From CAZWUL01 sp964636625 (GTDB lineage Bacteria > Atribacterota > Phoenicimicrobiia > Phoenicimicrobiales > Stramentimicrobiaceae), in the NCBI GenBank assembly GCA_964636625.1, contig CAZWUL010000045.1:1-7958 (forward strand): a DNA stretch of 7,958 bases, written 5' to 3'. Shown in pieces: positions 1-5,970 of this stretch. Within the stretch, counting starts at the first letter, position 1; every line of letters begins with the position of its first letter. The notes under the pieces were generated by a model. That model searched no databases, was not told the origin of the DNA, and was given only the letters and a program-made list of their open reading frames with translations. A program made the translations under genes and the position numbers.

Positions 1-289
1 TGTCATTGCGAGACATGTTGTAAACATGTCGTGGCAATCTCATTCACTGTTGCCCGCATTCTTTATCTGAAAACTGAGAACTGAAATCTGAAAACTTACT
101 TTAACTTATTCCAGTATACATATTTTACTCTTTCCCATTTATCAGGTATTGTACCCAATTAAAAGTAATTTATAGCCGTGTTTTTTTGCCTGATTTACCT
201 GCTGCTAATTTTGAATTTTCTTTTCCTTTACGTTATACGGTATACGTTATACTATTTCCACTCGATACTCACGACCCGATACTAATTTA
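1..289 (-). repeat. Composite intergenic repeat, copy C (minus orientation)
   Basis: Read on the minus strand, this copy starts at the TAA stop of the lptF-like gene with TAAATTAGTATCGGGTCG, an 18-base match to 7423-7440. It continues with 7-bp-period words (GTATCGG, GTCGTGA, GTATCGA, GTGGAAA, then GTATAAC, GTATACC, GTATAAC). It then has about 110 bases of AT-rich sequence mostly not shared with the other copies, and then four heptads of the CTGAAAA type (plus strand 67-94). It ends in a hairpin block at 1-52. The block order is the same as in the two plus-strand copies near 6000 and 7500. I see no coding potential. It may be truncated by the window edge. Confidence 0.85.
12..30. repeat. Hairpin arm of composite repeat, variant 1
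   Basis: GACATGTT and AACATGTC form a perfect 8-bp stem around a GTA loop. The flanks, TGTCATTGCGAG on the left and CGTGGCAATCTC on the right, match the two other hairpins (6143-6171 and 7655-7683) in reverse complement. The arm itself is unrelated in sequence to theirs. Confidence 0.8.
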
Positions 290-1381
290 CGTCTTTTCAG
301 CCTGATAAACCAAAAATATTCCGAGCATTAAGAAAAGCACATTAGGTATCCAGGCAGAGACGATAGGTTCTATCATGCCTCCCCGTCCAAGTGAACGGCA
401 TAGAGAGTAAATTACATAATAAATAAATACCAGTCCGATGCTGATAATGATACCGGTAGCCTTGGTGCTTCTTTTCATTTGTGTTCCCAGTGGAACGCCT
501 ATCATTGCAAAAATAACTGCTACCAGCGGGTAAGAAAATTTAACATGATAATCTACTTCAAAATTTTTGGTGTCCACTCCGGCATCTGATAATATCTGTA
601 TTTGCTGCCTTAACTCGCTGCTGCTCATTTCCTGGGGAGTCCGTTGATTCCTGAAAAAGTCCTGCAATTCATCCTTAACTATTATTTCCATATCCTGGAA
701 GCTCATCTCATAAGTAATTTTGCCTTCCTCATTATAATTATAAACTGTTCCAAATCTTAATTCCCAGGTATCTTCTACCCAGCGGCCTTCTCTGGCAGTG
801 ATAACCCTGGGAAACCGCTCTCGGGTCATCTCGTATACCATTATTTCTCTCATAATCATATTTTCTTCATCCAAACGGTTAATGTAAAAATAGCGGTTCT
901 CGGCATCTCGAAAAAAAACATTCCGCTGAATCTGGGGAGGCCCCTGCTTTAAAACAATTTCTCTGATAATATTTTGAGACTTATGATTGGCTTCAGGGAC
1001 TATATAATCATTAGTGACAAAGGATAATATACTGACAAAGACTGCTACTACCAAAAAAGGTTTCATAATGCGGCGAAAACTGATGCCACCAGTACGCATA
1101 GCAGCAAGTTCATTATTAGTGGACATTTGGGCAATTGCCAGTTCGCTGGAGCCAAGCAAAGAAACAGGGAAGGTTAGTACCAGAAAAGCAGGGAGACGGT
1201 AAACTAATAGTTCTATTACATTTATTACCGGTACTTTTTTATTAATAAGCATTTCCATCAGTTCAAACATAGTTTCCACAATTAACAGGATAGTCAGCAG
1301 GGCAACTACGCCTAAAAAATAACTCATTACCTGAGTAATAATATATTTATCTATAATCTTTATTCCGGGTATTTTCATCAT
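287..1381 (-). CDS. LptF/LptG family (YjgP/YjgQ) lipopolysaccharide export permease
   Basis: This is a 364-residue protein, the usual size for LptF/LptG. These permeases pair with the LptB ATPase in the inner membrane and move lipopolysaccharide into the periplasmic Lpt bridge. Hydrophobic segments lie at about residues 15-36, 60-77 and 105-124, then about 281-299, 308-330 and 342-361, with a hydrophilic periplasmic region between (about 130-265), the expected jellyroll position. The family-typical NELAAMRTGG stretch is at 90-99. Two ATGs are adjacent; AAGG sits a few bases upstream of the first, so either could start. LptF and LptG cannot be told apart here, and no lptB, lptC or second permease gene is present. 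The stop codon lies inside the match to composite repeat copy C. Family assignment is secure; the exact symbol is not. Confidence 0.93.
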   Translation of the reverse strand: MMKIPGIKIIDKYIITQVMSYFLGVVALLTILLIVETMFELMEMLINKKVPVINVIELLVYRLPAFLVLTFPVSLLGSSELAIAQMSTNNELAAMRTGGISFRRIMKPFLVVAVFVSILSFVTNDYIVPEANHKSQNIIREIVLKQGPPQIQRNVFFRDAENRYFYINRLDEENMIMREIMVYEMTRERFPRVITAREGRWVEDTWELRFGTVYNYNEEGKITYEMSFQDMEIIVKDELQDFFRNQRTPQEMSSSELRQQIQILSDAGVDTKNFEVDYHVKFSYPLVAVIFAMIGVPLGTQMKRSTKATGIIISIGLVFIYYVIYSLCRSLGRGGMIEPIVSAWIPNVLFLMLGIFLVYQAEKT

Positions 1382-1433
1382 TTTTACCTTCAGTAATTAT
1401 TACAATATATTTTTCCGGGCTAAATTCTTAATT

Positions 1434-1442
1434 AGTATAACA
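1434..1442 (-). promoter_or_regulatory. Candidate extended -10 promoter for the lptF/G-like gene
   Basis: On the minus strand TGT-TATACT gives an extended -10 element (TGn followed by TATACT), about 45-50 bases ahead of the start codon. The region 17 bases upstream is only a T-run with no real -35 match, so this relies on the extended -10. Confidence 0.4.
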
Positions 1443-1493
1443 CAAATCATTTTAATAAAAAAACGATTTTTTTGAAATATAATGAAGCCATAG

Positions 1494-1556
1494 ATAATCA
1501 CAATTTAATAAATCAATTTCTTGAATATGCAACTATTATGAGATATAATCACAATT
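1494..1556 (+). repeat. Pair of 12-bp direct repeats in the divergent intergenic region
   Basis: ATAATCACAATT occurs exactly at 1494-1505 and 1545-1556, start to start 51 bp. The second copy overlaps the -10 hexamer of the promoter candidate at 1521-1549. This could be a regulator site, but in such AT-rich DNA chance is possible. Confidence 0.4.
1521..1549 (+). promoter_or_regulatory. Candidate sigma-70 promoter for the secreted TPR gene
   Basis: TTGAAT (1521-1526), a 17-base spacer and a consensus TATAAT (1544-1549) form a strong housekeeping promoter by inspection. It would give a leader of roughly 110 bases ahead of the ATG at 1666. I see no riboswitch-like structure in the leader. Confidence 0.6.
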
Positions 1557-1665
1557 GTATTTTATTTGGAAAAAACATTCCCGGTATTCATTATAAATAA
1601 ATTCTTACATCTTACATTAAAGCATTAAAAAACTCTAATAATTTACTTAAAGGAGGCTGGATTAG

Positions 1666-2433
1666 ATGGGGAAAATAGTAAATATTAAAATGTCTAAAAA
1701 GCTATTATTACTATTTTGCTTTCTATTAATTGGAACTATGGTTATCAGCCCCCAAAATGGTTTTTCCCAGGAAGTACGGCAGTATGTTCAGAGTCAGCCT
1801 GAAGATGAAGACCCAGAAGCTACCTGCTTAAGGGAAGGCAAAGAGCTTTTTTGGGAGCAGGAATATGCTAAAGCAATTGAGCAACTGGAAAAATGCATAG
1901 AGCTAGACCCTGACAATCCTGAAATATATTATTATATGGCACAGGCTTATTTTCAGCGGGGACAGAGAAGTACACTCAGGGCAATACGTTATTTTCGGCA
2001 GGCATATGATGTATCAGAGACGGCTATAGAAAAGTACTGGCTGCAGATTGAAAACTCTCCGGAGGAGGACCACATCAATCAATATCTGCGGCTTGCTTAT
2101 ATTTATGAGATTCGCAGCCTGATACCCGGAGTAGATGAATTTCAAAAAGCACTGGAACTTTACCAAAAAGTATTGGAGGAAAAGCCCTTTGTAACTTCAG
2201 CTTATTATCATATGGGTTGGATTTACTACCAGCAGGAAAAATACCCGGAAGCCATTGATATATACCTTAAATACCTTGAACCAGGCCTTAAAAGTGATTT
2301 CGTTTACTACCACTTAGCTCTTTCTTATGATAAAATAGATGAAAAGGAAAAGGCCAACCATTATTACAACCTGATACTGGAAGAATTTCCCGATACAGAG
2401 TTTGCCGAGCGGGCAAAAAAGGAATTGGATTAA
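1666..2433 (+). CDS. Secreted or periplasmic TPR-repeat protein
   Basis: This is a 255-residue protein with an N-terminal signal peptide: lysines, then a hydrophobic run at about residues 12-28, and probable cleavage near residues 34-35 (GFS before QEV). The mature part is mostly tetratricopeptide repeats, clearest at about 53-82, 139-173, 177-210 and 211-244. TPRs are protein-interaction scaffolds, so a periplasmic adaptor or assembly role is inferred; no catalytic motif is visible. The start is well supported by AAAGGAGG at 1649-1656, nine bases before the ATG. The later in-frame ATG (residue 9) has no ribosome site. The gene is divergent from the lptF/G-like gene. Its partner is unknown. 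A lipobox is absent, unlike in the TPR protein encoded at 3230. Confidence 0.85.
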   Translation: MGKIVNIKMSKKLLLLFCFLLIGTMVISPQNGFSQEVRQYVQSQPEDEDPEATCLREGKELFWEQEYAKAIEQLEKCIELDPDNPEIYYYMAQAYFQRGQRSTLRAIRYFRQAYDVSETAIEKYWLQIENSPEEDHINQYLRLAYIYEIRSLIPGVDEFQKALELYQKVLEEKPFVTSAYYHMGWIYYQQEKYPEAIDIYLKYLEPGLKSDFVYYHLALSYDKIDEKEKANHYYNLILEEFPDTEFAERAKKELD

Positions 2434-2471
2434 AAAAGATATTATTAAAATTAAATCCCAAAAGGATAAGT

Positions 2472-2570
2472 ATGGAAACAGAATTCAGCGGTATAGAACA
2501 GCGCTTAGAAAAACTGAAGAACTGCTTGGTAAAATTAGAGCCCTTTAAAGAGAAATTGGGAAACAAATAG
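2472..2570 (+). CDS. Possible small ORF, 32 residues, or remnant of a HepT-like gene
   Basis: ATG at 2472 is preceded by AAAGGA (2461-2466) at good spacing, and the frame runs to a TAG at 2568-2570. The peptide is charged and helix-prone, with RLEKLKNCLVKLEPFKE at residues 11-27. That heptad-like pattern resembles the N-terminal helix of HepT/DUF86 toxin-family proteins, which would fit the adjacent hicBA pair. The resemblance is weak and from memory. It may instead be an independent small protein or a chance ORF. Confidence 0.3.
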   Translation: METEFSGIEQRLEKLKNCLVKLEPFKEKLGNK

Positions 2571-2631
2571 AAAACAAATAAGAGATTAAGATTGTGAGGA
2601 AATTGTTTGTTGGAGGAGGAAAAATCTGATT

Positions 2632-2856
2632 ATGAAAAATTATCGTTTTTCTATTATAATTGAAAAAGATGAAGAAGGATATTTTGCCATATGCCCAGAA
2701 TTGCAGGGATGTTATACTCAAGGAGATACTTATGAAGAAGTTTTAGATAACATCAAAGATGCCATTCGGCTTCATGTAATGGATCGTTTGGATAATGGAG
2801 AAAAAATATCTCAAAGTCAGTCTGTAAGCTATACTTCTCTGGAAGTGGCTGTATAA
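2632..2856 (+). CDS. hicB: HicB family antitoxin (short form)
   Basis: This is a 74-residue protein with the HicB/UPF0150 partial RNase H-like fold. It starts with a beta strand (YRFSIIIEKDEEGYFAICPE), then the LQGCYTQGDTYEEVLDNIKDAI motif at about residues 24-45, which is the family hallmark. HicB binds and neutralises the HicA mRNA interferase. A strong GGAGGAGG lies at 2612-2619 ahead of the ATG. At 74 residues it ends soon after the fold, with no room for the C-terminal ribbon-helix-helix or HTH domain found in longer HicB proteins. Autoregulation by direct DNA binding is therefore uncertain. The gene precedes hicA by two bases, the antitoxin-first order that is common alongside the toxin-first order. 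Confidence 0.92.
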   Translation: MKNYRFSIIIEKDEEGYFAICPELQGCYTQGDTYEEVLDNIKDAIRLHVMDRLDNGEKISQSQSVSYTSLEVAV

Positions 2857-2858
2857 TA

Positions 2859-3086
2859 ATGATGAAATTGCCACGAGTAAGTGCTTCTGAGGCAATTAGG
2901 GCACTAAAGAAAGCAGGATTTTTTCTTGTCCGTCAAAGTGGAAGCCATAAAATTTATAAAAACAATGATAATAAAAGAGTAACAATCCCCTTTCACAGAG
3001 GAAAAATTATTCATCTTAAGGTACTTAGTTGTATCTTAAAAGATGCTGATCTTTCGGTAGAAAAATTTAAAGAGTTAATGAAATAG
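2859..3086 (+). CDS. hicA: HicA family mRNA interferase toxin
   Basis: This is a 75-residue protein of the HicA family, a double-stranded-RNA-binding-like fold that cleaves mRNA independently of the ribosome. The family catalytic histidine corresponds to H30 within QSGSHKIY (residues 26-33). A second conserved segment, IPFHRGKIIHLKVL, is at 43-56, followed by the ILKDADLSVEKF helix. All expected parts are present and the length is normal, so it looks intact. The glycine usual after the lysine-rich segment is not at its common place (HLKVL), a mild divergence. Two ATGs are adjacent (2859 and 2862); translation is probably coupled to hicB, whose stop ends two bases before. The ribosome site would lie within the end of hicB (GGAAGTGG, 2841-2848). 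Confidence 0.92.
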   Translation: MMKLPRVSASEAIRALKKAGFFLVRQSGSHKIYKNNDNKRVTIPFHRGKIIHLKVLSCILKDADLSVEKFKELMK

Positions 3087-3156
3087 ATAAAATGTTAATT
3101 AGAAATTGAATATATAATCAATGTAGTTTCTGAACTTATGCCTGTCTGTATAGAGT

Positions 3157-3181
3157 AATTATAAATATGTTATTTATAATT
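3157..3181. promoter_or_regulatory. Perfect AT-only palindrome downstream of hicA
   Basis: AATTATAAATA (3157-3167) and TATTTATAATT (3171-3181) form a perfect 11-bp inverted repeat around TGT. It lies 71 bases after the hicA stop and about 50 bases before the lipoprotein start. It contains no G or C in the stem and lacks a following U-tract, so it is not a standard intrinsic terminator. An operator upstream of the 3230 gene is plausible but unproven. Confidence 0.4.
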
Positions 3182-3229
3182 TATATAGAATATTAGGAAT
3201 ATAATCCATAAAGAATAAATGGTGATAAA

Positions 3230-4522
3230 ATGAAAAGAAAATGTGACAAAGGACCGTCCCCTGGATGGACTGGCTCGAATTCTATCATAGCTGGAGTGTT
3301 CATAATTTTTTTCCTTATAACTGCCCTTTTAAGCGGGTGCAATATGTTAAATCCGAAAACCGGTTCTTTGCAGGGTACTGTGCATCGAGAAACAACAACC
3401 GGCTCTGCTCCCCTGGAAGATGCCCTGGTGAGTGTTAGTGGCTCAACCGGCACTGCCTATACTGACCAAAATGGCCATTTTTTTCTAAACGAAATATCGG
3501 CAGGGAAGAGAACTGTAACTGTCATTAGAGAAGGGTATATTAAATACCAGTTGCTAAATGTTTATATTGAGCCGGAGATTGTCAATGAAGTAAATCTTGG
3601 TAACCCTATTGTTCTTAAACCAAAAGAAGATAGAGCCCTGTTTGATATCGCCCTGGAATTTTATGAAAACGAAAATTACCAGTTTGCGCTGGAAACATTT
3701 GGTGAATTATTAATTGATTTCCCTGACAGCATCTGGGTGGATGATTCCCAGTATTATATAGCCTGGTGTTATCTCTCTATGGATGATTATGTGCAAGCAA
3801 TTGCAGAATTCGAAAATCTAATAATTGATTATCCGGAAAGCGAATATTGTGATGATTCCCAGTACTATATTGGCTGGACTTATGAAACGAAATTAGGGTT
3901 GCCTATACCTGCAATTTTGGCTTATTATACTTTTTTGTTTGATTACCCGAATAGCCCATGGGCTGATGATGCCCAGTTAGGAATAGGAAATTGTTATTAT
4001 GCTACTAATGATTACGGTAATGCTATTACTGAATACCAGAAGGTTATTGACAATTATCCCTTTAGTACCCTGCTGCCCCTGGCACAATACAGTATTGCCC
4101 AGAGTTATCGAATGGCCTATTACCGTAATACAGCTATAGAAAAATATCAAGAGTTAATTTTGCTTTATCCCAATAGTGAATATTGTGGACCATCCCAGTA
4201 TTATATTGGGTATATCTATTATGAACAAAACAAATATCAGCTGGCAATTGATGAATTCCAGAAGACAATTAATAATTACCCTAACTCAACCTGGCCGGAG
4301 GAAAACAGGCAAGTAGCACCGGTTGCACAGTTTTATATTGGTTGGTGTTATGAAAAACTGGAGTTATGGGAAGAGGCAGTTGCAGCTTACCAGTTAGCAA
4401 TTAATAATTATCCCGGTAGTACTTTTAGTGATGGCAGCTCTATCCCGGCATATTGCCAGGCACGAATAGACGAAATTAATGAAACCTATTTTCCGGAGCC
4501 ACCGGAAGAAGAAGAAATCTAA
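3230..4522 (+). CDS. TPR-repeat lipoprotein with carboxypeptidase-regulatory-like domain
   Basis: This is a 430-residue protein. A hydrophobic segment (about residues 18-34) ends in a lipobox LLSGC with the lipidated cysteine at 37. Residues about 46-117 look like a carboxypeptidase-D-regulatory-like beta sandwich (GSLQGTV start, YTDQNGHFFLNEISAGKRTV core). From about 134 onward come roughly seven TPR-type repeats of 37 residues, marked by DFPDS, DYPES, DYPNS, NYPFS, LYPNS, NYPNS and NYPGS near 163, 200, 238, 275, 312, 349 and 393. They resemble BamD and CpoB/YbgF repeats. A membrane-anchored scaffold for envelope assembly or trafficking is inferred; no enzyme motif is seen. The tail is acidic (PEPPEEEEI). 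The ribosome site is weak (GGTGA, 3220-3224). The first 15 residues, before the hydrophobic core, are unusually long and seem encoded by a repeat fragment at 3243-3262. Confidence 0.85.
   Translation: MKRKCDKGPSPGWTGSNSIIAGVFIIFFLITALLSGCNMLNPKTGSLQGTVHRETTTGSAPLEDALVSVSGSTGTAYTDQNGHFFLNEISAGKRTVTVIREGYIKYQLLNVYIEPEIVNEVNLGNPIVLKPKEDRALFDIALEFYENENYQFALETFGELLIDFPDSIWVDDSQYYIAWCYLSMDDYVQAIAEFENLIIDYPESEYCDDSQYYIGWTYETKLGLPIPAILAYYTFLFDYPNSPWADDAQLGIGNCYYATNDYGNAITEYQKVIDNYPFSTLLPLAQYSIAQSYRMAYYRNTAIEKYQELILLYPNSEYCGPSQYYIGYIYYEQNKYQLAIDEFQKTINNYPNSTWPEENRQVAPVAQFYIGWCYEKLELWEEAVAAYQLAINNYPGSTFSDGSSIPAYCQARIDEINETYFPEPPEEEEI
3243..3262. repeat. Possible REP-like fragment inside the lipoprotein start
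   Basis: GTGACAAAGGACCGTCCCC, at 3243-3261, looks like a widespread bacterial repeat word (GTGACAAAGG-GGACGGTCCCC type), with GGAC/GTCC symmetry. It encodes residues of the n-region (CDKGPSPG). The identification is from memory and no second copy is in the window. Confidence 0.35.
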
Positions 4523-4560
4523 ACCTATTTTAAATTTTATTTTTCTTAGATCTTAGAATT

Positions 4561-4618
4561 TTTTGAATTTTGTATTTGATTTATTACGATATACGTTATA
4601 CGTAATACGTTATACTAA
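4561..4618 (-). repeat. Fragment of the composite repeat (GTATAAC heptads)
   Basis: On the minus strand this reads TA followed by GTATAAC, GTATTAC, GTATAAC and GTATATC, strict 7-bp period. It then continues into AT-rich sequence sharing AAAATTCAAAA with copy C (plus strand TTTTGAATTTT at 4561-4571 and 209-219). It is thus a partial, minus-oriented copy lacking the hairpin. It lies between the lipoprotein stop and the sigma factor start, within the sigma gene's likely promoter region. Confidence 0.65.
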
Positions 4619-4643
4619 ACATTTATTTATTGGATAATATAAT

Positions 4644-5207
4644 ATGCCGCAAGATGATTTAAAAATAATTGAAGCCTGTCTGCTGGGAAATTCCCGGGTA
4701 TTCTCTCAGCTCATTGATAAGTACAAAAGTATGGTTTATAACCTGGCTTATCGTATGTGTGGAAATTATCATGACTCAGAAGATATCACCCAGGAAGCCT
4801 TTGTAAAAACCTATCAATCATTATCTCATTACAATCCTGCTTTTCGCTTTTCTACCTGGTTATATCAAATTACTTTAAATATAATTAGAGACCGTTTGAA
4901 AAAAAAGAATTTAGAAAGTATATCTCTGGATAAGCCTTTGCCGGACGGGAGAGCAATTAAAGACGGATTAGTATCAGGGGAGGAGGGCAACCCGGAGAAT
5001 TGCCTGGAAAATCAGTTAAGAAAAGAAAAATTAATGCAGGCAATTATGAATTTGCCGGTTCAGTATCGGGAAATTATTGTCTTACGGCATCTTCAGGACT
5101 TAAGCTACCGCGAACTATCTTCAATATTGAAAATATCTCCAGACACAGTGAAGGTACGATTATTCCGGGCCCGGGAACAGCTGAAAAATATTTTAGAAAA
5201 AAATTAA
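4644..5207 (+). CDS. ECF-type sigma-70 family RNA polymerase sigma factor
   Basis: This is a 187-residue protein with the two-domain ECF layout. Region 2 spans about residues 22-88 (VYNLAYRMCGNYHDSEDITQ, then FVKTYQSL and FSTWLYQI), the part that binds core polymerase and the -10 element. Region 4 spans about 129-182 (LPVQYREIIVLRHLQDLSY, ELSSILKISPDTVKVRLFRA), a helix-turn-helix for the -35. No extra C-terminal domain is present. The linker (90-128) is acidic and variable. The ribosome site is poor (GGA at 4632-4634). The next gene is a zf-HC2 membrane anti-sigma factor, so activity is probably controlled by sequestration at the membrane. The signal is unknown. The upstream region carries repeat 4561-4618 and I find no copy of the TGTAAC/CGTATAAC promoter there. 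Confidence 0.93.
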   Translation: MPQDDLKIIEACLLGNSRVFSQLIDKYKSMVYNLAYRMCGNYHDSEDITQEAFVKTYQSLSHYNPAFRFSTWLYQITLNIIRDRLKKKNLESISLDKPLPDGRAIKDGLVSGEEGNPENCLENQLRKEKLMQAIMNLPVQYREIIVLRHLQDLSYRELSSILKISPDTVKVRLFRAREQLKNILEKN

Positions 5208-5213
5208 AATTTG

Positions 5214-5243
5214 TGTAACATTTCTTTAAACCAATCGTATAAC
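5214..5243 (+). promoter_or_regulatory. Candidate ECF-sigma promoter upstream of the anti-sigma gene
   Basis: TGTAAC (5214-5219), exactly 16 bases, then CGTATAAC (5236-5243). This fits the general AAC-N16-CGT pattern of ECF promoters and is very close to the Bacillus sigma-W form (TGAAAC-N16-CGTA). It begins seven bases after the sigma stop codon, leaving a leader of about 60 bases before 5311. It suggests that the sigma factor directly transcribes its own anti-sigma gene. Confidence 0.55.
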
Positions 5244-5310
5244 TAATTAGAAGCAAGGTCAAATTTACCTTTTGAGCTGAAAAATATAAAATAAAGAGTG
5301 AATATATAAA

Positions 5311-5970
5311 ATGAAATGCCTTAAAGCAAAACAACTGATTCAGGAATATTTGGACCAGCACATCTCGGAAACGGATAAAAAAGAATTGGAACAACATATT
5401 CAGGAATGTCCATCCTGCCGGGAAGAGCTGGAAAGCTGGGGGCATTTTTTTGCTGATATAAAGGTGCTGGCTGAAGAAGAGCATGTACCTTCTGAAATGA
5501 CCAGTTCAATTATGGAACAAATTGAGAGCAAACAGGTAACTATTCAACCATCCTGGTGGGAACGAATAAAACACACACTTGCCATACCCAGATTTTCCTT
5601 AAGATGGATTGGGGCAGTAGCTGTTGCCTTAGTAGCTTTTACAGTATTTATAAACTTCAATCTATTTTCCCCGGAAATGATTCCCAATGGTTTAACCGAA
5701 GTCCAGTTTAGCTTAAGGGCAGGGGCTGAATCAATCAGCAGTGTTGCCGTGGTAGGGGATTTTAATGATTGGAATCCAAACAAGCATCTCCTGCAGGATG
5801 AAAATGAAGACGGTATCTGGACAGCTACCCTGCGCTTAGAGCCAGGGCGCTATGAATATATGTTTATCCTGGATGGCCAGAAATGGGTCCCTGATCCGGA
5901 AGCCTATCGCTATGTCCGGGATGGATTTGGCAACAAGAATGCAGTTATTGAAATAGCCAGCTGCAGCTGA
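5311..5970 (+). CDS. Transmembrane anti-sigma factor with CBM48/AMPK-beta-like glycogen-binding domain
   Basis: This is a 219-residue, three-part protein. Residues 1-45 form a zf-HC2 anti-sigma zinc domain with C3, H29, C33 and C36 (HIQECPSC, the HX3CX2C motif). A single transmembrane helix lies at about 99-117. Residues about 129-215 match the CBM48/AMPK-beta early-set fold: VVGDFNDWNP at 147-156, DGIWTATLRLEPGRYEYMF at 167-185, then a DGQKWVPDPEAY segment. The zinc domain should hold the upstream sigma factor in the cytoplasm, while the early-set domain should be outside the inner membrane, where it could bind a glycan or act only as a structural module. It follows the sigma gene by 103 bases. 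AAGAGTGA (5294-5301) is the probable ribosome site. The TGA stop abuts repeat copy A. Domain calls are by eye. Confidence 0.88.
   Translation: MKCLKAKQLIQEYLDQHISETDKKELEQHIQECPSCREELESWGHFFADIKVLAEEEHVPSEMTSSIMEQIESKQVTIQPSWWERIKHTLAIPRFSLRWIGAVAVALVAFTVFINFNLFSPEMIPNGLTEVQFSLRAGAESISSVAVVGDFNDWNPNKHLLQDENEDGIWTATLRLEPGRYEYMFILDGQKWVPDPEAYRYVRDGFGNKNAVIEIASCS

Noticed and set aside
1014..1202. Plus-strand 62-residue ORF inside the lptF/G-like gene
   Set aside because: It is antisense to the conserved NELAAMRTGG region of a clear permease.
2288..2566. Minus-strand ORF across the TPR gene end and small ORF
   Set aside because: It is antisense to coding sequence and has no recognisable motif.
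4545..4570. Intrinsic terminator after the lipoprotein gene
   Set aside because: A T-run is present, but the preceding TTCT/AGAA pairing is only four bases and the region reads better as short-period repeat.
5074..5509. Minus-strand ORFs opposite the sigma and anti-sigma genes
   Set aside because: They lie antisense to well-supported domain-bearing proteins and their residues show no family motif.
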